A stretch of 64,000 bases of DNA from Parerythrobacter lacustris. Its GTDB lineage: Bacteria > Pseudomonadota > Alphaproteobacteria > Sphingomonadales > Sphingomonadaceae. The stretch covers positions 186,001-250,000 of the forward strand of contig NZ_JANKHH010000004.1 in the NCBI RefSeq assembly GCF_024626475.1, in the 5' to 3' direction. A program made the position numbers and the translations under genes. The notes beneath the pieces are model-generated. The model was not told where the DNA came from. It ran no database searches and worked only from the letters and a program-made list of their open reading frames with translations. Below, in pieces: positions 32,881 through 41,986 of this stretch; position 1 is the first letter of the stretch, and each line of letters starts with the position of its first letter.

Positions 32881-33677
32881 GCAGCGATCAGAGCGGCATC
32901 ATGGCTTGCCCCCTGCCGTTCTTCCGCTTTTACCCGTTGCCAGTAGGCCTCCTGCTCGTCGAGTGAGAGTTGGAAGAAGTTTCGCCCGTCTCCCGTCGCG
33001 AGAAGCTCCATGCGGCGAAATCTCCGTTCGAACTTCGCGTTGGAAGCACGCAAGGCCTGTTCCGGATCCACTCCATAACGGCGCACAAGGTTGACGATCA
33101 CGAACAGGATATCGCCTGCCTCGAGCAAGCGGTCCTCGTCGGTGTCGGCCGATTCGAGCTCCATCAGTTCTTCTTGCAGCTTCTCGATCGGCCCCGCGAT
33201 ATCGGGCCATTCGAAGCCCACTCGCGCAGCCCGTTTTTGCAGCTTGTCCGACCTTTGCAGGGCCGGAAGCGCCAGCGCGACCCCGTCCATAGCGCTCGTG
33301 GCTCCTGATGCCTCGCGTTCAGCTGCTTTGAGATCCTCCCACCGTTGTTCGTTCATGGTGCCGGATTGTTCGCCGAAGATGTGCGGGTGGCGCGCTTCCA
33401 TCTTGTCCGAAATGGTGTTGGCCACGTCGTCGAATGTGAAGTGCCCTTGCTCCTCCGCAATACGCGCATGGAAGACGACCTGGAACAGCAAGTCGCCGAG
33501 TTCGCTGCGCAGGTCTTCATGGTCTTGCCGAGAAATGGCATCGGCGACTTCGTACGCTTCCTCGATAGTATATGGCGCGATCGTGTTGAAATTTTGCGCC
33601 AGATCCCATTCGCACCCTTGTTCCGGGTCACGTAGGGTGGCCATGATCTGGAGGAGGCGGGCTATGCTGTCGGACAT
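32862..33677 (-). CDS. mazG: Nucleoside triphosphate pyrophosphohydrolase MazG
   Basis: A 271-residue enzyme that hydrolyses NTPs to NMPs and pyrophosphate, cleaning up aberrant nucleotides. Two MazG repeats are seen: YTIEEAYEVADAI with RSELGDLLFQVVFHARIAEE in the first, and EELMELE...LEAGDILFVIVNLVRRYG in the second. The ExxED-type metal ligands are present. It is convergent with hflX, overlapping by 19 bases, and is preceded by an AT-rich promoter region. Confidence 0.93.
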   Translation of the reverse strand: MSDSIARLLQIMATLRDPEQGCEWDLAQNFNTIAPYTIEEAYEVADAISRQDHEDLRSELGDLLFQVVFHARIAEEQGHFTFDDVANTISDKMEARHPHIFGEQSGTMNEQRWEDLKAAEREASGATSAMDGVALALPALQRSDKLQKRAARVGFEWPDIAGPIEKLQEELMELESADTDEDRLLEAGDILFVIVNLVRRYGVDPEQALRASNAKFERRFRRMELLATGDGRNFFQLSLDEQEAYWQRVKAEERQGASHDAALIAAQSDRY

Positions 33678-33686
33678 CTCGGAATG

Positions 33687-33710
33687 ATAATATATATTAT
33701 GTTAAATAAT
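33687..33710 (-). promoter_or_regulatory. AT-rich palindrome upstream of mazG
   Basis: A 14-bp perfect palindrome (ATAATATATATTAT, 33687-33700) just upstream of mazG, followed by further A/T, in otherwise GC-rich DNA. It probably includes the mazG -10 region; an operator role is possible. Confidence 0.35.
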
Positions 33711-33726
33711 ATGCGCCATGATCCGG

Positions 33727-33900
33727 TCAGGCCATCCCAAGCATGCGGAAAAGCAAGGTCGCAACTACGAAGAAGGATGCCCAAATCAGAGCAAATGTGA
33801 TGCTACGCTTCCAGCTAAGCCGGTATGCCGCAAGCGCACTGCCAACCAGGATCAGCGCACCGAACGACCAGATAATCATCAGGATCGCATTATCCGTCAC
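33727..33900 (-). CDS. Small two-helix membrane protein at the end of the mltB-rlpA-dac-tmk-holB-metG-tatD operon
   Basis: A 57-residue frame that begins with GTG overlapping the stop of the upstream metallo-hydrolase gene (GTGA). It encodes two hydrophobic helices separated by a basic hinge: ILMIIWSFGALILVGSALAA, then RLSWKRS, then a second helix (FALIWASFFVVATLLFRML). The start overlap, the membrane pattern and the operon position support a real gene. No family is recognised; it is too short for a standard ORF list. Confidence 0.6.
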   Translation of the reverse strand: MTDNAILMIIWSFGALILVGSALAAYRLSWKRSITFALIWASFFVVATLLFRMLGMA

Positions 33901-34664
33901 GCTTCGATCTCCAATCCGTCGTAGCCTACGACTACGTTCGCCGGAACCTCATCGGACAATGTGGCGTAATCCAAGCTCTTGTCGAGATGGCTGAGGACGG
34001 TCAGCCGTGCCGAAGTTTGCCTGGCTAGATCAAGTGCCATCGCCAGGTGCGCGTGCGTCGGATGCGGTTCACGCCGCAGACAATCAGTAACGAGGATGTC
34101 AACATCCTCGAACAGTTCGACCATCTCGGCGCTAATGGCACTGAAGTCCGTCGCATAACCAATTGCTTTGCCGTCAGTTTCAAACCGGAAACCGGTCGTC
34201 TCGGTCGGTCCGTGCGGCATCTGGCACCACTCGACACCGAAACCTGCGCACATCCGCATCCTGTCCAGCGTATCGAGACTTACGATGGTAGGATAGCCGA
34301 ATTGACCCGCAAATACGTAGTCGAAACGTTGTCTGAGCCGCCTCACGGTTTCCGTCGAACCGTAGCCCGGGATCGCAGCTTTGCGCGAAAAGCGAAGCGC
34401 CCGCAGATCGTCGATTCCGTGACAATGGTCAGCGTGGTCATGCGTCCAAAAAACGCCGTCTATCCTATCGATATCGTTCGACAAAAGCTGCTGACGAAGG
34501 TCGGTCGAAGTGTCGACCAGCAAGCGTTGCCCGGCATTGCTTTCAACCATGATCGATACGCGCGTGCGCCGGTTTCGGGGTTCGTCTGGATCGCATGCGC
34601 CCCAGTCGTTCCCGACCCGCGGTACACCGGTCGATGTGCCCGAACCGAGCATGACCAGTTTCAT
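33897..34664 (-). CDS. PhnP-like metallo-beta-lactamase-fold hydrolase
   Basis: A 255-residue metallo-beta-lactamase-fold protein. The metal-binding motif THDHADHCHG (HxHxDH), the N-terminal MLGSGTSTGVPRVG and the C-terminal VLSHLDKSLDY are typical of PhnP-like phosphodiesterases found next to tatD in alphaproteobacteria. Its cyclic phosphate substrate is unknown. It begins in an ATGA overlap with tatD and ends in a GTGA overlap with the small membrane protein. Confidence 0.88.
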   Translation of the reverse strand: MKLVMLGSGTSTGVPRVGNDWGACDPDEPRNRRTRVSIMVESNAGQRLLVDTSTDLRQQLLSNDIDRIDGVFWTHDHADHCHGIDDLRALRFSRKAAIPGYGSTETVRRLRQRFDYVFAGQFGYPTIVSLDTLDRMRMCAGFGVEWCQMPHGPTETTGFRFETDGKAIGYATDFSAISAEMVELFEDVDILVTDCLRREPHPTHAHLAMALDLARQTSARLTVLSHLDKSLDYATLSDEVPANVVVGYDGLEIEA

Positions 34665-35437
34665 GCCGCTGCCTTGGCGAACAGCCGGAAGAAATTTCCA
34701 GTTGTCTGTTCCGCCAATCGCTCAAAAGGTTCGCCGCGCAGTCCTGCAACGAATTCGGCTGTGTTGCGCACGAAGGCGGGTTCGCATGATTTTCCGCGAT
34801 GCGGGACAGGTGCAAGAAACGGGCTGTCCGTTTCGACGAGCAGGCGTTCTGCCGGAACTTCCGCCGCCACTGTCTGAAGCTCGGAAGCATTCTTGAAAGT
34901 GACGATTCCAGACAGCGAGATCGTCAGCCCGAGGTCGAGTACCTTGCGACCGAAGCCCGCTGAGGCGGTGAAACAATGGATCAACGCAGGGAAGGCACCC
35001 TTCCCGATTTCTTCCTCCAGAATCTGGAGAGTATCCGCTTCCGCATCGCGGGTATGAATGATGACCGGCAAGCCGGTTTCCCGTGCGACGTCGATATGCA
35101 TCCGGAACAGGTTGCGCTGCACCTGCCGGTCCGACCGGTCGTAGTAGTAATCAAGGCCGGTCTCCCCGATAGCGATGACCCGGTCGTTTCCGGTGGCTCT
35201 CAGCAGGTTCTCGCGGCCCAGGTCCTCGTGCGCGTCCGCCTCGTGCGGGTGAATGCCGACACTGGCCCAGACATCGCCCTCACGCTCGGCAGTGGCGACC
35301 ACCTGGCCCCATTCGCTCTCGCGGGTCGAGATGTTGAGGAAGCCACCCACCCCGGCGGCGCGCGCCCGTGCGAGTACGGCTAGCTGATCCTCGACCAGCC
35401 CTTTGTACTCGAGGTGACAATGGCTATCGATCAGCAT
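34661..35437 (-). CDS. tatD: TatD-family metal-dependent deoxyribonuclease
   Basis: A 258-residue TIM-barrel hydrolase. It begins MLIDSHCHLEY with the HxH metal pair, and has IGETGLDYYYD and IHTRDAEADT, both family blocks. TatD proteins act as 3'-5' exonucleases or hydrolases in DNA repair. The start at 35437 overlaps the metG stop by one base (TGATG); the in-frame GTG at 35443 would add two residues. It sits in a dense operon of overlapping genes. Confidence 0.93.
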   Translation of the reverse strand: MLIDSHCHLEYKGLVEDQLAVLARARAAGVGGFLNISTRESEWGQVVATAEREGDVWASVGIHPHEADAHEDLGRENLLRATGNDRVIAIGETGLDYYYDRSDRQVQRNLFRMHIDVARETGLPVIIHTRDAEADTLQILEEEIGKGAFPALIHCFTASAGFGRKVLDLGLTISLSGIVTFKNASELQTVAAEVPAERLLVETDSPFLAPVPHRGKSCEPAFVRNTAEFVAGLRGEPFERLAEQTTGNFFRLFAKAAA

Positions 35438-37005
35438 CAGCACGCAGCATCTTCGGGCATTTCGAGGCGCGGAAACAGAGGCTGCGGGCTTTCAATTCTG
35501 AAGCCACTTTCTGCCAGCGGAGAATACCAGTGCGATCCGATCGCTTCGTAGGACCGTAATTCGGGCGCGATGCCCATTGTATCGAGCAGCCGGGCGCTGC
35601 TTGCCGGAATGACCGGTTCGATCGCAACCGCCAGTTGGGCAATGCAGATATAGAGTGTGGCGAGCACGGTCTCCATCCGCTCCGGATCGGTCTTGCGCAG
35701 CGCCCAAGGGGCTTGCGTGTCGATATAGGCGTTGCAGGCGAAGCACGCTTGCAACCACGCTTCAACGCCCTGCTGCAGCGCAAGTGTCTCGAACGCAGCG
35801 GGCATGTCTGTTCGCACTGCCTTCGCTACCGCATCGAGCAGTTCGATGTCCGCAGCCTCGTGCGCATGGATGGCCGGCAGATTGCCGTCGAGGTTCTTCG
35901 CGATGAAGCCGAGCGTGCGCTGCGCGAGGTTGCCGAAAGCGTTGCCCAATTCGCCGTTCGCGCGCTGCACGATCGCCTCGGCCGAATAGCTGCCGTCCTG
36001 CCCGAAGGCGATCTCGCGCATGAAGAAATAGCGCAGCGGATCGACCCCGAACCGTTCGGCCAGCTCCATCGGATCGACCACATTGCCTGCGCTCTTGCTC
36101 ATCTTTTCCCCGCCCCGCGCAAGGAGAAAGCCGTGAGCATAAATCTGCTTCGGCAAGGCCAGCCCGGCGCTCATCAGGAATGCGGGCCAATACACCGCGT
36201 GGAAGCGCACGATATCCTTGCCGATCATGTGGATGTCGGCCGGCCAGTAGCGCTGGAACATCTCCCCCTGATCGTCGGGAAAGCCCACGCCGGTCATGTA
36301 GGTCGTGAGCGCATCGACCCAGACATACATCACGTGCCCCGCGCTGTCGGGCACCGGCACGCCCCAGTCGAAGCTGGTGCGGCTGACCGAGAGATCCTTC
36401 AGCCCGCCTTCTACGAAACGCAGAACTTCGTTGCGTCGGCTTTCGGGGCGAATGAAGTCGGGGTGCTGCTCGTAATGCGCGAGCAGGCGGTCCTGGTATT
36501 TCGACAGGCGGAAGAACCAGGTTTCCTCGACCGTCCATTCGACCGGGGTTCCCTGCGGCGAAAGCTTCGCCCCGTCCTCGCACGCAGTCAGTTCGCCTTC
36601 GTCGTAAAAGGCCTCGTCACGGATCGAATACCAGCCTTCGTAGCGGTCGAGATAGAGGTCGCCGGCCGCCTCCATCCGCTTCCACAATTCGGTGCTCGCA
36701 GCATGGTGGCGTGACTCGGTCGTGCGGACAAACTCGCTGTAACCGATGTTCAGTACGGCGCACATCTCACGAAAATAGCCCGACATTTCGGTTGCCAGAT
36801 CGATCGTGTCCCTGCCCGCCTTGCGCGCCGTCTGATCCATTTTGAGACCATGCTCGTCGGTCCCGGTAATCAGGCGGACATCGCGGCCGCGCGCCCGATG
36901 GAACCGCGCAACGACGTCAGTCGCGATCCCTTCGTAGGCATGGCCGATATGCGGTCGACCGTTGGGATAATTAATCGCGGTGGTGATGTAGAAAGGTTCA
37001 GACAT
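35437..37005 (-). CDS. metG: Methionine-tRNA ligase
   Basis: A 522-residue class I aminoacyl-tRNA synthetase charging tRNA-Met. The HIGH signature (RPHIGHAYEG) and KMSKS (GEKMSKSAGNV) are both present. The zinc-knuckle cysteines of the longer forms appear absent (ECDGxYD-type region replaced by YEGWYSIRDEAFYDE), typical of the short alphaproteobacterial form. It overlaps holB by 8 bases and tatD by 1. Confidence 0.96.
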   Translation of the reverse strand: MSEPFYITTAINYPNGRPHIGHAYEGIATDVVARFHRARGRDVRLITGTDEHGLKMDQTARKAGRDTIDLATEMSGYFREMCAVLNIGYSEFVRTTESRHHAASTELWKRMEAAGDLYLDRYEGWYSIRDEAFYDEGELTACEDGAKLSPQGTPVEWTVEETWFFRLSKYQDRLLAHYEQHPDFIRPESRRNEVLRFVEGGLKDLSVSRTSFDWGVPVPDSAGHVMYVWVDALTTYMTGVGFPDDQGEMFQRYWPADIHMIGKDIVRFHAVYWPAFLMSAGLALPKQIYAHGFLLARGGEKMSKSAGNVVDPMELAERFGVDPLRYFFMREIAFGQDGSYSAEAIVQRANGELGNAFGNLAQRTLGFIAKNLDGNLPAIHAHEAADIELLDAVAKAVRTDMPAAFETLALQQGVEAWLQACFACNAYIDTQAPWALRKTDPERMETVLATLYICIAQLAVAIEPVIPASSARLLDTMGIAPELRSYEAIGSHWYSPLAESGFRIESPQPLFPRLEMPEDAAC

Positions 37006-37957
37006 TGGCCCGCTCGCTAGCGGGCGCGGCAGAGGCTAGCAAGCTGCCGATTTGCGTCACGAGCAATCCGGCATCGAAATTGTAGGTCGGTGCTTGGCGC
37101 GCAAGTCGGACCATCTCTTCATGTGCCGCGATGATTGCCCCTTGCGTCGGCCGGTCTGCCTGTTCGAGGCGTGCTGCCAGAACCGAGCGGCCGAGTTCGA
37201 ATATCCCTTGGAGTGCATCCCGGTCGGGCCGCGCGCCGACAATTTCCGCCAATCTGCCACGCAGGGTGAAATCACGATCACCCTCAGCGACGAGTTGCTG
37301 CATCAGACCATACAGTCTGCCGAGGTCGTGCTCGACGAAATCGAGCGCGCCCCCCGGGGATCCCTTTGCTGCTGCCACTGCCGCCGCAACGGCAGCACCC
37401 TGTGCGTCGGGTGCGTGTCGCTTTACCGCCAGTTCTACCTGTTCGTCGGTCAACGCGTAAAACCGCAAAAGCCGGCATCGGGACCGGATCGTCGGCAGCA
37501 AACGCGCAGGCCGATGCGATACGAGGAGGAAGAAAGTGCCCACCGGCGGCTCCTCGAGGCTCTTGAGCAGCGCATTGGCCGCATTACGCTCGAGATCATC
37601 GGCCGGGTCGATGATGACCACGCGCTTGTCGCCCATGGTCGGTCGGGTGGTAAGCCGCCGCTGCATCAGGCGGATCTGGCCGACCCTGATGCTGCGGGCG
37701 AGTTCGAACGGCTTGCCCTCGGCTTGCTTCTTCTCTTCCTTTTCGTCTTTCGGGCCGTGCGACAGAACAATCACATCAGGGTGATGGCTTTGATCCGGCA
37801 CAGGGCCCGAACCTACCATCCTGTATGCTGCCTCAAGCGCGAAATGCATCTTGCCCAAGCCCTTCTTCCCGGCCAGCAACCAGGCGTGGTGCATTCGCGG
37901 CCCGTCCGCAGCTGCGTGCCACTGCCGCCATGGCTCGTCATGCCCGATCATGCTCAT
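36998..37957 (-). CDS. holB: DNA polymerase III delta' subunit
   Basis: A 319-residue clamp-loader AAA+ protein. The N-terminal HAWLLAGKKGLGK is a Walker A-like loop without the canonical GxxxxGK(S/T) end, and LEEPPVGTFFLLVSHRPARLLPTIRSRC (key LEEPP, SHRPARLLPTI, SRC) carries the family arginine-finger region. A degenerate ATP site is usual in delta'. Start overlaps the tmk stop (ATGA). Confidence 0.92.
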   Translation of the reverse strand: MSMIGHDEPWRQWHAAADGPRMHHAWLLAGKKGLGKMHFALEAAYRMVGSGPVPDQSHHPDVIVLSHGPKDEKEEKKQAEGKPFELARSIRVGQIRLMQRRLTTRPTMGDKRVVIIDPADDLERNAANALLKSLEEPPVGTFFLLVSHRPARLLPTIRSRCRLLRFYALTDEQVELAVKRHAPDAQGAAVAAAVAAAKGSPGGALDFVEHDLGRLYGLMQQLVAEGDRDFTLRGRLAEIVGARPDRDALQGIFELGRSVLAARLEQADRPTQGAIIAAHEEMVRLARQAPTYNFDAGLLVTQIGSLLASAAPASERANV

Positions 37958-38592
37958 GCTCGCAGATCCGGCGTCGAGGAGATGGCCGAGACGATCCGGG
38001 AATGGACTTGCTCCGGCGCGGCATCGCCATCGATCAATACGAAACGCTCGGGCTCCGTCGCAGCGATTGCTTCGAATGTCTCACCCACGCTCCGGTGATA
38101 AGCCGCGTCACGGCCGCCGATCGCATCGCTGGATTCCCCGTCACGCCGGGCGAGGCGCAAGGCGACCTTTTGCGCCGGAACGACGATCAGGAATGTCAGG
38201 TCCGGCCTCAGATCCTCGCTGCCGATGGCATGGAGTTTCTGGACGGCATCGTCTCCCAATTTGCCCGCCCCACCCTGGTATGCCCGGCTCGAATCGATGA
38301 ACCGGTCGCAGACAACCCATTTGCCCGCGAGCATTGCCGGGCGAATGAGCTTCTCGACATGGTCGGAGCGCGCGGCGGCGAACAGCAGGGCTTCGGCCCG
38401 ACTGCCCCAACCGTCACCCGGAGGATCGAGGAGTAGCGACCGGATTGCCTCAGCACCGGGCGTGCCGCCGGGCTCACGGGTCAAGACGACGTCCCGGCCC
38501 TGTGAGCGCAACCAGTCGGCCAGCAAGCGGGACTGGGTGGATTTTCCCGTTCCTTCGCCGCCTTCCAGGGCGATGAACTTGCCGCGCCTCAT
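37954..38592 (-). CDS. tmk: Thymidylate kinase
   Basis: About 212 residues. It phosphorylates dTMP to dTDP. The P-loop FIALEGGEGTGKSTQ, the TREPGGTPGAEAIR substrate motif and DRFIDSSRAYQGG (DRY/H-type loop) are all visible. The ATG at 38592 overlaps the stop of the upstream D-Ala-D-Ala carboxypeptidase (ATGA) and is preferred to the in-frame ATG at 38601. Confidence 0.95.
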   Translation of the reverse strand: MRRGKFIALEGGEGTGKSTQSRLLADWLRSQGRDVVLTREPGGTPGAEAIRSLLLDPPGDGWGSRAEALLFAAARSDHVEKLIRPAMLAGKWVVCDRFIDSSRAYQGGAGKLGDDAVQKLHAIGSEDLRPDLTFLIVVPAQKVALRLARRDGESSDAIGGRDAAYHRSVGETFEAIAATEPERFVLIDGDAAPEQVHSRIVSAISSTPDLRA

Positions 38593-39743
38593 GTGAACCA
38601 ACTTCTCATTCCATTGCCGATCCGCCGAAAGAATCCGGCCTGATCGACCTGTTGTGCCGGTAGGAGCGGGAAATTCACGGGTTCCATACCTTCGATCTTT
38701 ACTTCTAGCATGGCTGCTGCGACGTCCGGCGAGATCGGTGCGCGAACCGGACCCGCATATCGCACGGTCAGCACGATCTGCGGCCTCTCCCCCTTCGGCA
38801 CGGCAACCCGGATATCACGCGAGGCCTTGAGCGCCACCCGATCGATCGTTCCGTCCTGGATCGACAGGGTCCCGATGGTCGCATTTTTGCGGAACACAGT
38901 GATCCGGTCGAAATCGGCAAAGCCCCGCTCGATTAGCTCACGCGAGACTATGCCCCGGTCCTCGTAATCCTCGACCCCGGCGAGGATCATGATCAGTCTG
39001 GTCCCGTCGCGTTCGGCGCTGCCGAGGAATGTATGCCCTGCCTCATTCGTAAAGCCGGTTTTGATGCCGTCGGCGCCGCGCACGCGGCGCGTAATCGGAT
39101 CGTGATTGGCCTGCGCGACACCGTTGAACGCGAGGCCATCGCGACCGAAATAGCGCTTGTACTTTTCGGGGTGTCGCCGGATCAGGGCGCGGGCCAGCAC
39201 CTCCAGATCACGCGCCGATGTGAAAGTCTTGCCGTCGTCAGGCCAGCCGTTAGGCGTGGTGAAATGGCTGTCGCGCATCCCGAGCTTGCGCGCCTCGTCG
39301 TTCATCATCGCGGTCCAGCCATCAACCGAACCACCCGCAGCCTCTGCCAGCGCGATTGCTGCATCGTTGGCCGAAATCGCGGCAATCCCGGCAAGCAATT
39401 CGTCGAGCGACACTGGCTGACCCGGACGGATGAACATGGTCGAACCCTTGCGATCCCACTCGGCCTGCGTGACATCACGCATGGTGACGAGCTGATCGGG
39501 GGACAGTTTGCCGCGATCGATCAGCTCGAACGCCAGATATAACGTCATGACCTTGGTCACGGAGGCGGGGATGAAGCGATGGCGATCGTTGCGCGCGACC
39601 AAGGTTTGTCCGCTGTCCATGTCGACCAGCAGGGCAACGGGCGCGTCGGTAGTGACAGCTTTCAGCGGCGATGGACCGTTAGCAGCAGTCGAACCTGTCG
39701 CAAAAGTCAGGCCGAGAACAGCAAAGGCGGTTAGAAATCGAAT
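38589..39743 (-). CDS. D-alanyl-D-alanine carboxypeptidase, apparently with an AUU start
   Basis: A penicillin-binding D,D-carboxypeptidase trimming peptidoglycan pentapeptides. The SVTK active site (S61-K64 in this numbering), SAND (SxN) and IKTGFTNEAG (KTG) motifs are present. The ATG at 39620 would remove the signal peptide and the first strand. The frame upstream contains no ATG, GTG or TTG before the rlpA stop region, but an ATT at 39743 begins a standard signal peptide (RFLTAFAVLGLTFATGSTAA) and follows a perfect GGAGGAG ribosome site by 10 bases. That gives about 384 residues. Start assignment is inference; a sequence error is the alternative. Confidence 0.85.
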   Translation of the reverse strand: MRFLTAFAVLGLTFATGSTAANGPSPLKAVTTDAPVALLVDMDSGQTLVARNDRHRFIPASVTKVMTLYLAFELIDRGKLSPDQLVTMRDVTQAEWDRKGSTMFIRPGQPVSLDELLAGIAAISANDAAIALAEAAGGSVDGWTAMMNDEARKLGMRDSHFTTPNGWPDDGKTFTSARDLEVLARALIRRHPEKYKRYFGRDGLAFNGVAQANHDPITRRVRGADGIKTGFTNEAGHTFLGSAERDGTRLIMILAGVEDYEDRGIVSRELIERGFADFDRITVFRKNATIGTLSIQDGTIDRVALKASRDIRVAVPKGERPQIVLTVRYAGPVRAPISPDVAAAMLEVKIEGMEPVNFPLLPAQQVDQAGFFRRIGNGMRSWFT

Positions 39744-39778
39744 GGCTGCCTGGCTCCTCCGCCGGGCAACCCGGCGAC

Positions 39779-40858
39779 CTATCCCGTGGGGTAAACGCGA
39801 GCGTCGCTATAGCCCGCAGCGCGTGCCTTGGCGAGCGCGGCTTCTGCCTGTCCACGACTTGCAAACGGCCCGATGCGGACGCGATAGAGTGATCCGGATT
39901 TCTCGACGAAGCCGCCGACCGCATCGGCCGCGCGTCTTGCGTTGGCTTGCTGCGAGAAGGCGGCTGCCTGCACGACGAATGCTCCATCGCGGGAAGCTGG
40001 GTTTACTGCCGCGACGCGCGCTGGTGCCTGAGGCGAAACAGTCTCGGGCGCCGCTGCTCTCACAGAGGCGGGCGATTGCACGCGCGACACACCCGAGAGC
40101 GGAGGAAGCGGATAGGCCTTCACCGCGCTGCGGCTCTGACTCATGGTCGCATCGAAGCGCTGGGCTGTCGATGGCGCGACGGCAACGCGCGAGGGTGCCG
40201 GTTCAATCGCTGCCGGTTGGGCGATGGCTCCAACCGCGACGGCGCCAGCATTCGTTGCCGGGGGTGCAACCGCCAGACTGGTCGAGCCGTTCCCCGGCAG
40301 TTTGCGCTTGAGCACGGCAAGCAGCGATGCCGGAGTTTCCATTCGTTCGGGAGCAGCAGCACCAGCCCGAAGCATGGCACGATCGTCCTCGGGAGGGTTT
40401 ACCCTGCGCACGCGGATCGGAGCACCTTCGGCGATGCCGAGCTGGGCGCTCGCCGCAGGGGACAGCGCCAGCAGGCGGCTGCCGGTCATCGGTCCGCGCC
40501 GCTCGACCCGAACAAGGGTGGTACGTCCAGTATCGAGCGCGGTAACCTCGACATAGCTCGGCAGCGGCAGTGTCTTGTGCGAAGCGGTTATACCGTCTGC
40601 GCCATTCGCATCGTACGCTGCGTAGCCGACCTCGTCGTAGTTCATCGTATCGAAGGGAGTGAAGACCTGCCCGTCCACGGTATACGGATCGCCCAGCACT
40701 ACAGGATAATCCGCCGCCGGCCCGAAGGCCTCGCCTGCGACCGAGGTAGAGGCCGAGCCGAGCTCTGCCAGATCATTTCCCCCGCGCCCGCAGGCTACAA
40801 GGGCAAGGCTCAGGCCAATGACGGCAAGGCGGCTATACGGGTCACGGGGCAATCTCAT
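39779..40858 (-). CDS. rlpA: RlpA-family septal-ring lytic transglycosylase with C-terminal SPOR domain
   Basis: About 359 residues. The N-terminus is a lipoprotein signal (LSLALVACGRGG, lipobox Cys). A double-psi beta-barrel RlpA domain follows (DGQVFTPFDTMNYDEVGYAA region, key motif and GPMTGSRLLALSPAAS), then an Ala/Pro-rich linker and a SPOR domain at the C-terminus (FVVQAAAFSQQANARRAA...YRVRIGPFASRGQAEAAL) that binds denuded septal glycan. The start at 40858 (MRLPRDP) is inside the mltB end. It probably acts in septum glycan cleavage. Confidence 0.9.
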   Translation of the reverse strand: MRLPRDPYSRLAVIGLSLALVACGRGGNDLAELGSASTSVAGEAFGPAADYPVVLGDPYTVDGQVFTPFDTMNYDEVGYAAYDANGADGITASHKTLPLPSYVEVTALDTGRTTLVRVERRGPMTGSRLLALSPAASAQLGIAEGAPIRVRRVNPPEDDRAMLRAGAAAPERMETPASLLAVLKRKLPGNGSTSLAVAPPATNAGAVAVGAIAQPAAIEPAPSRVAVAPSTAQRFDATMSQSRSAVKAYPLPPLSGVSRVQSPASVRAAAPETVSPQAPARVAAVNPASRDGAFVVQAAAFSQQANARRAADAVGGFVEKSGSLYRVRIGPFASRGQAEAALAKARAAGYSDARVYPTG

Positions 40859-41861
40859 CTGCAAGCAATCCCACACTCATCGCGTAGTAGTTCGAGCAGT
40901 TATATTCGAGGATAACCCTATAATTTGCGGTTAAGAGCCACGCAGGCTTGCCCGGACCATCGGGCTGGAACAGCGAAGCCATTGTATTTTCGTCCAGCGC
41001 TTTCTGCGGCTGTACCCCCAGCGCGCGCCATTCGCTGACGGTTTTCCATTGGCTGTGGCGCTCGTGTACGCGCGGGCAGACGGGTGATTTCGCCTTCGTT
41101 GCGACCGCCTGCCAGTCGAACCCGTCCGGCACGCTGGCGCGGACACCCCATGGCTCGCCCTGCCGCCAACCGGCATCTTGGAAATAGCGTGCGATCGACG
41201 CGAGTGTATCGGCGCGGTTGCTGAAGATATCGGCCCGGCCGTCGCCGTCGCCGTCGGTAGCGAGGCGGAGGTAGACACTCGGCAGAAACTGCGGATTGCC
41301 GAACGCGCCGGCCCAACTGCCGACCAGTTCGCTTCGATCATACCCGCGATCCGCGACCTTGAGCAGCGCGATGAACTCGCCCTCGAACAATTCGCGCCGC
41401 CTGCCCTCCCACGCCAGCGTGGCGAGCGAGCGGGCAAGGTCGAAATCGCCCTTGTAGCTCCCGTAATTGGTTTCATGACCCCAGATCGCCATCACGATCG
41501 GCATCGGGACACCGTATTTAGCTTCGATGCGGTCGTGTAAGCCTCGCGTCGCCGCGAACATGTTGCGCCCACCGGCAATCCGGGCCGAATCGACATGGGT
41601 ATTCAGATACGGTGCGAGCATGGGATAGCCCGAGCTGGTGGCAGTGCCTGGCTGGCTCTGGTCGAGCGCGATCACTCGCGGGTTGGGCGAGAGACCGGAG
41701 GTCATCCGCCGGATCGTCGGCTCGCTGACCCCTTCGGCGCGCGCCTTGGCAATTACCAGCTGCAGGTAGGCATCGAAGGATGTATCTTGTGCTGCTATCG
41801 GCGATGCGGCCAAGAACGCAGCAGCAGCGAGAAAAGCGAGTTTGATTCTGCCCCGATCCAT
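40842..41861 (-). CDS. mltB: Lytic murein transglycosylase MltB-like
   Basis: About 339 residues with a Sec signal peptide (LAFLAAAAFLAASPIAAQ). It has the catalytic Glu in IWGHETNYGSYKG, and family blocks WAGAFGNPQFLPSVYLR and an Asp/Gly-rich DGDGDGRADIFSN loop. It cleaves glycan strands by non-hydrolytic transglycosylation in the periplasm. The start at 41861 (MDRGRIKLAF) gives the signal peptide at the N-terminus; the frame upstream is not needed. It is the first gene of the operon running to 33.7 kb. Confidence 0.9.
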   Translation of the reverse strand: MDRGRIKLAFLAAAAFLAASPIAAQDTSFDAYLQLVIAKARAEGVSEPTIRRMTSGLSPNPRVIALDQSQPGTATSSGYPMLAPYLNTHVDSARIAGGRNMFAATRGLHDRIEAKYGVPMPIVMAIWGHETNYGSYKGDFDLARSLATLAWEGRRRELFEGEFIALLKVADRGYDRSELVGSWAGAFGNPQFLPSVYLRLATDGDGDGRADIFSNRADTLASIARYFQDAGWRQGEPWGVRASVPDGFDWQAVATKAKSPVCPRVHERHSQWKTVSEWRALGVQPQKALDENTMASLFQPDGPGKPAWLLTANYRVILEYNCSNYYAMSVGLLADEIAP

Positions 41862-41986
41862 GCGCCTTTTGTGGCACAGCGGCGATGAACGCGGAATGGC
41901 AAAGGGCGGAGTTTTCATCGCTTCATCGCGCATTTGGCGCGGAAGGGCGTGACAATCCGCCAAGCGCTGGCTAGCGCGCGATCAGC

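Noticed and set aside
33718-33994. Plus-strand frames opposite the small membrane gene
   Set aside because: The minus-strand frame has the start overlap and helix pattern; these plus-strand frames have neither.
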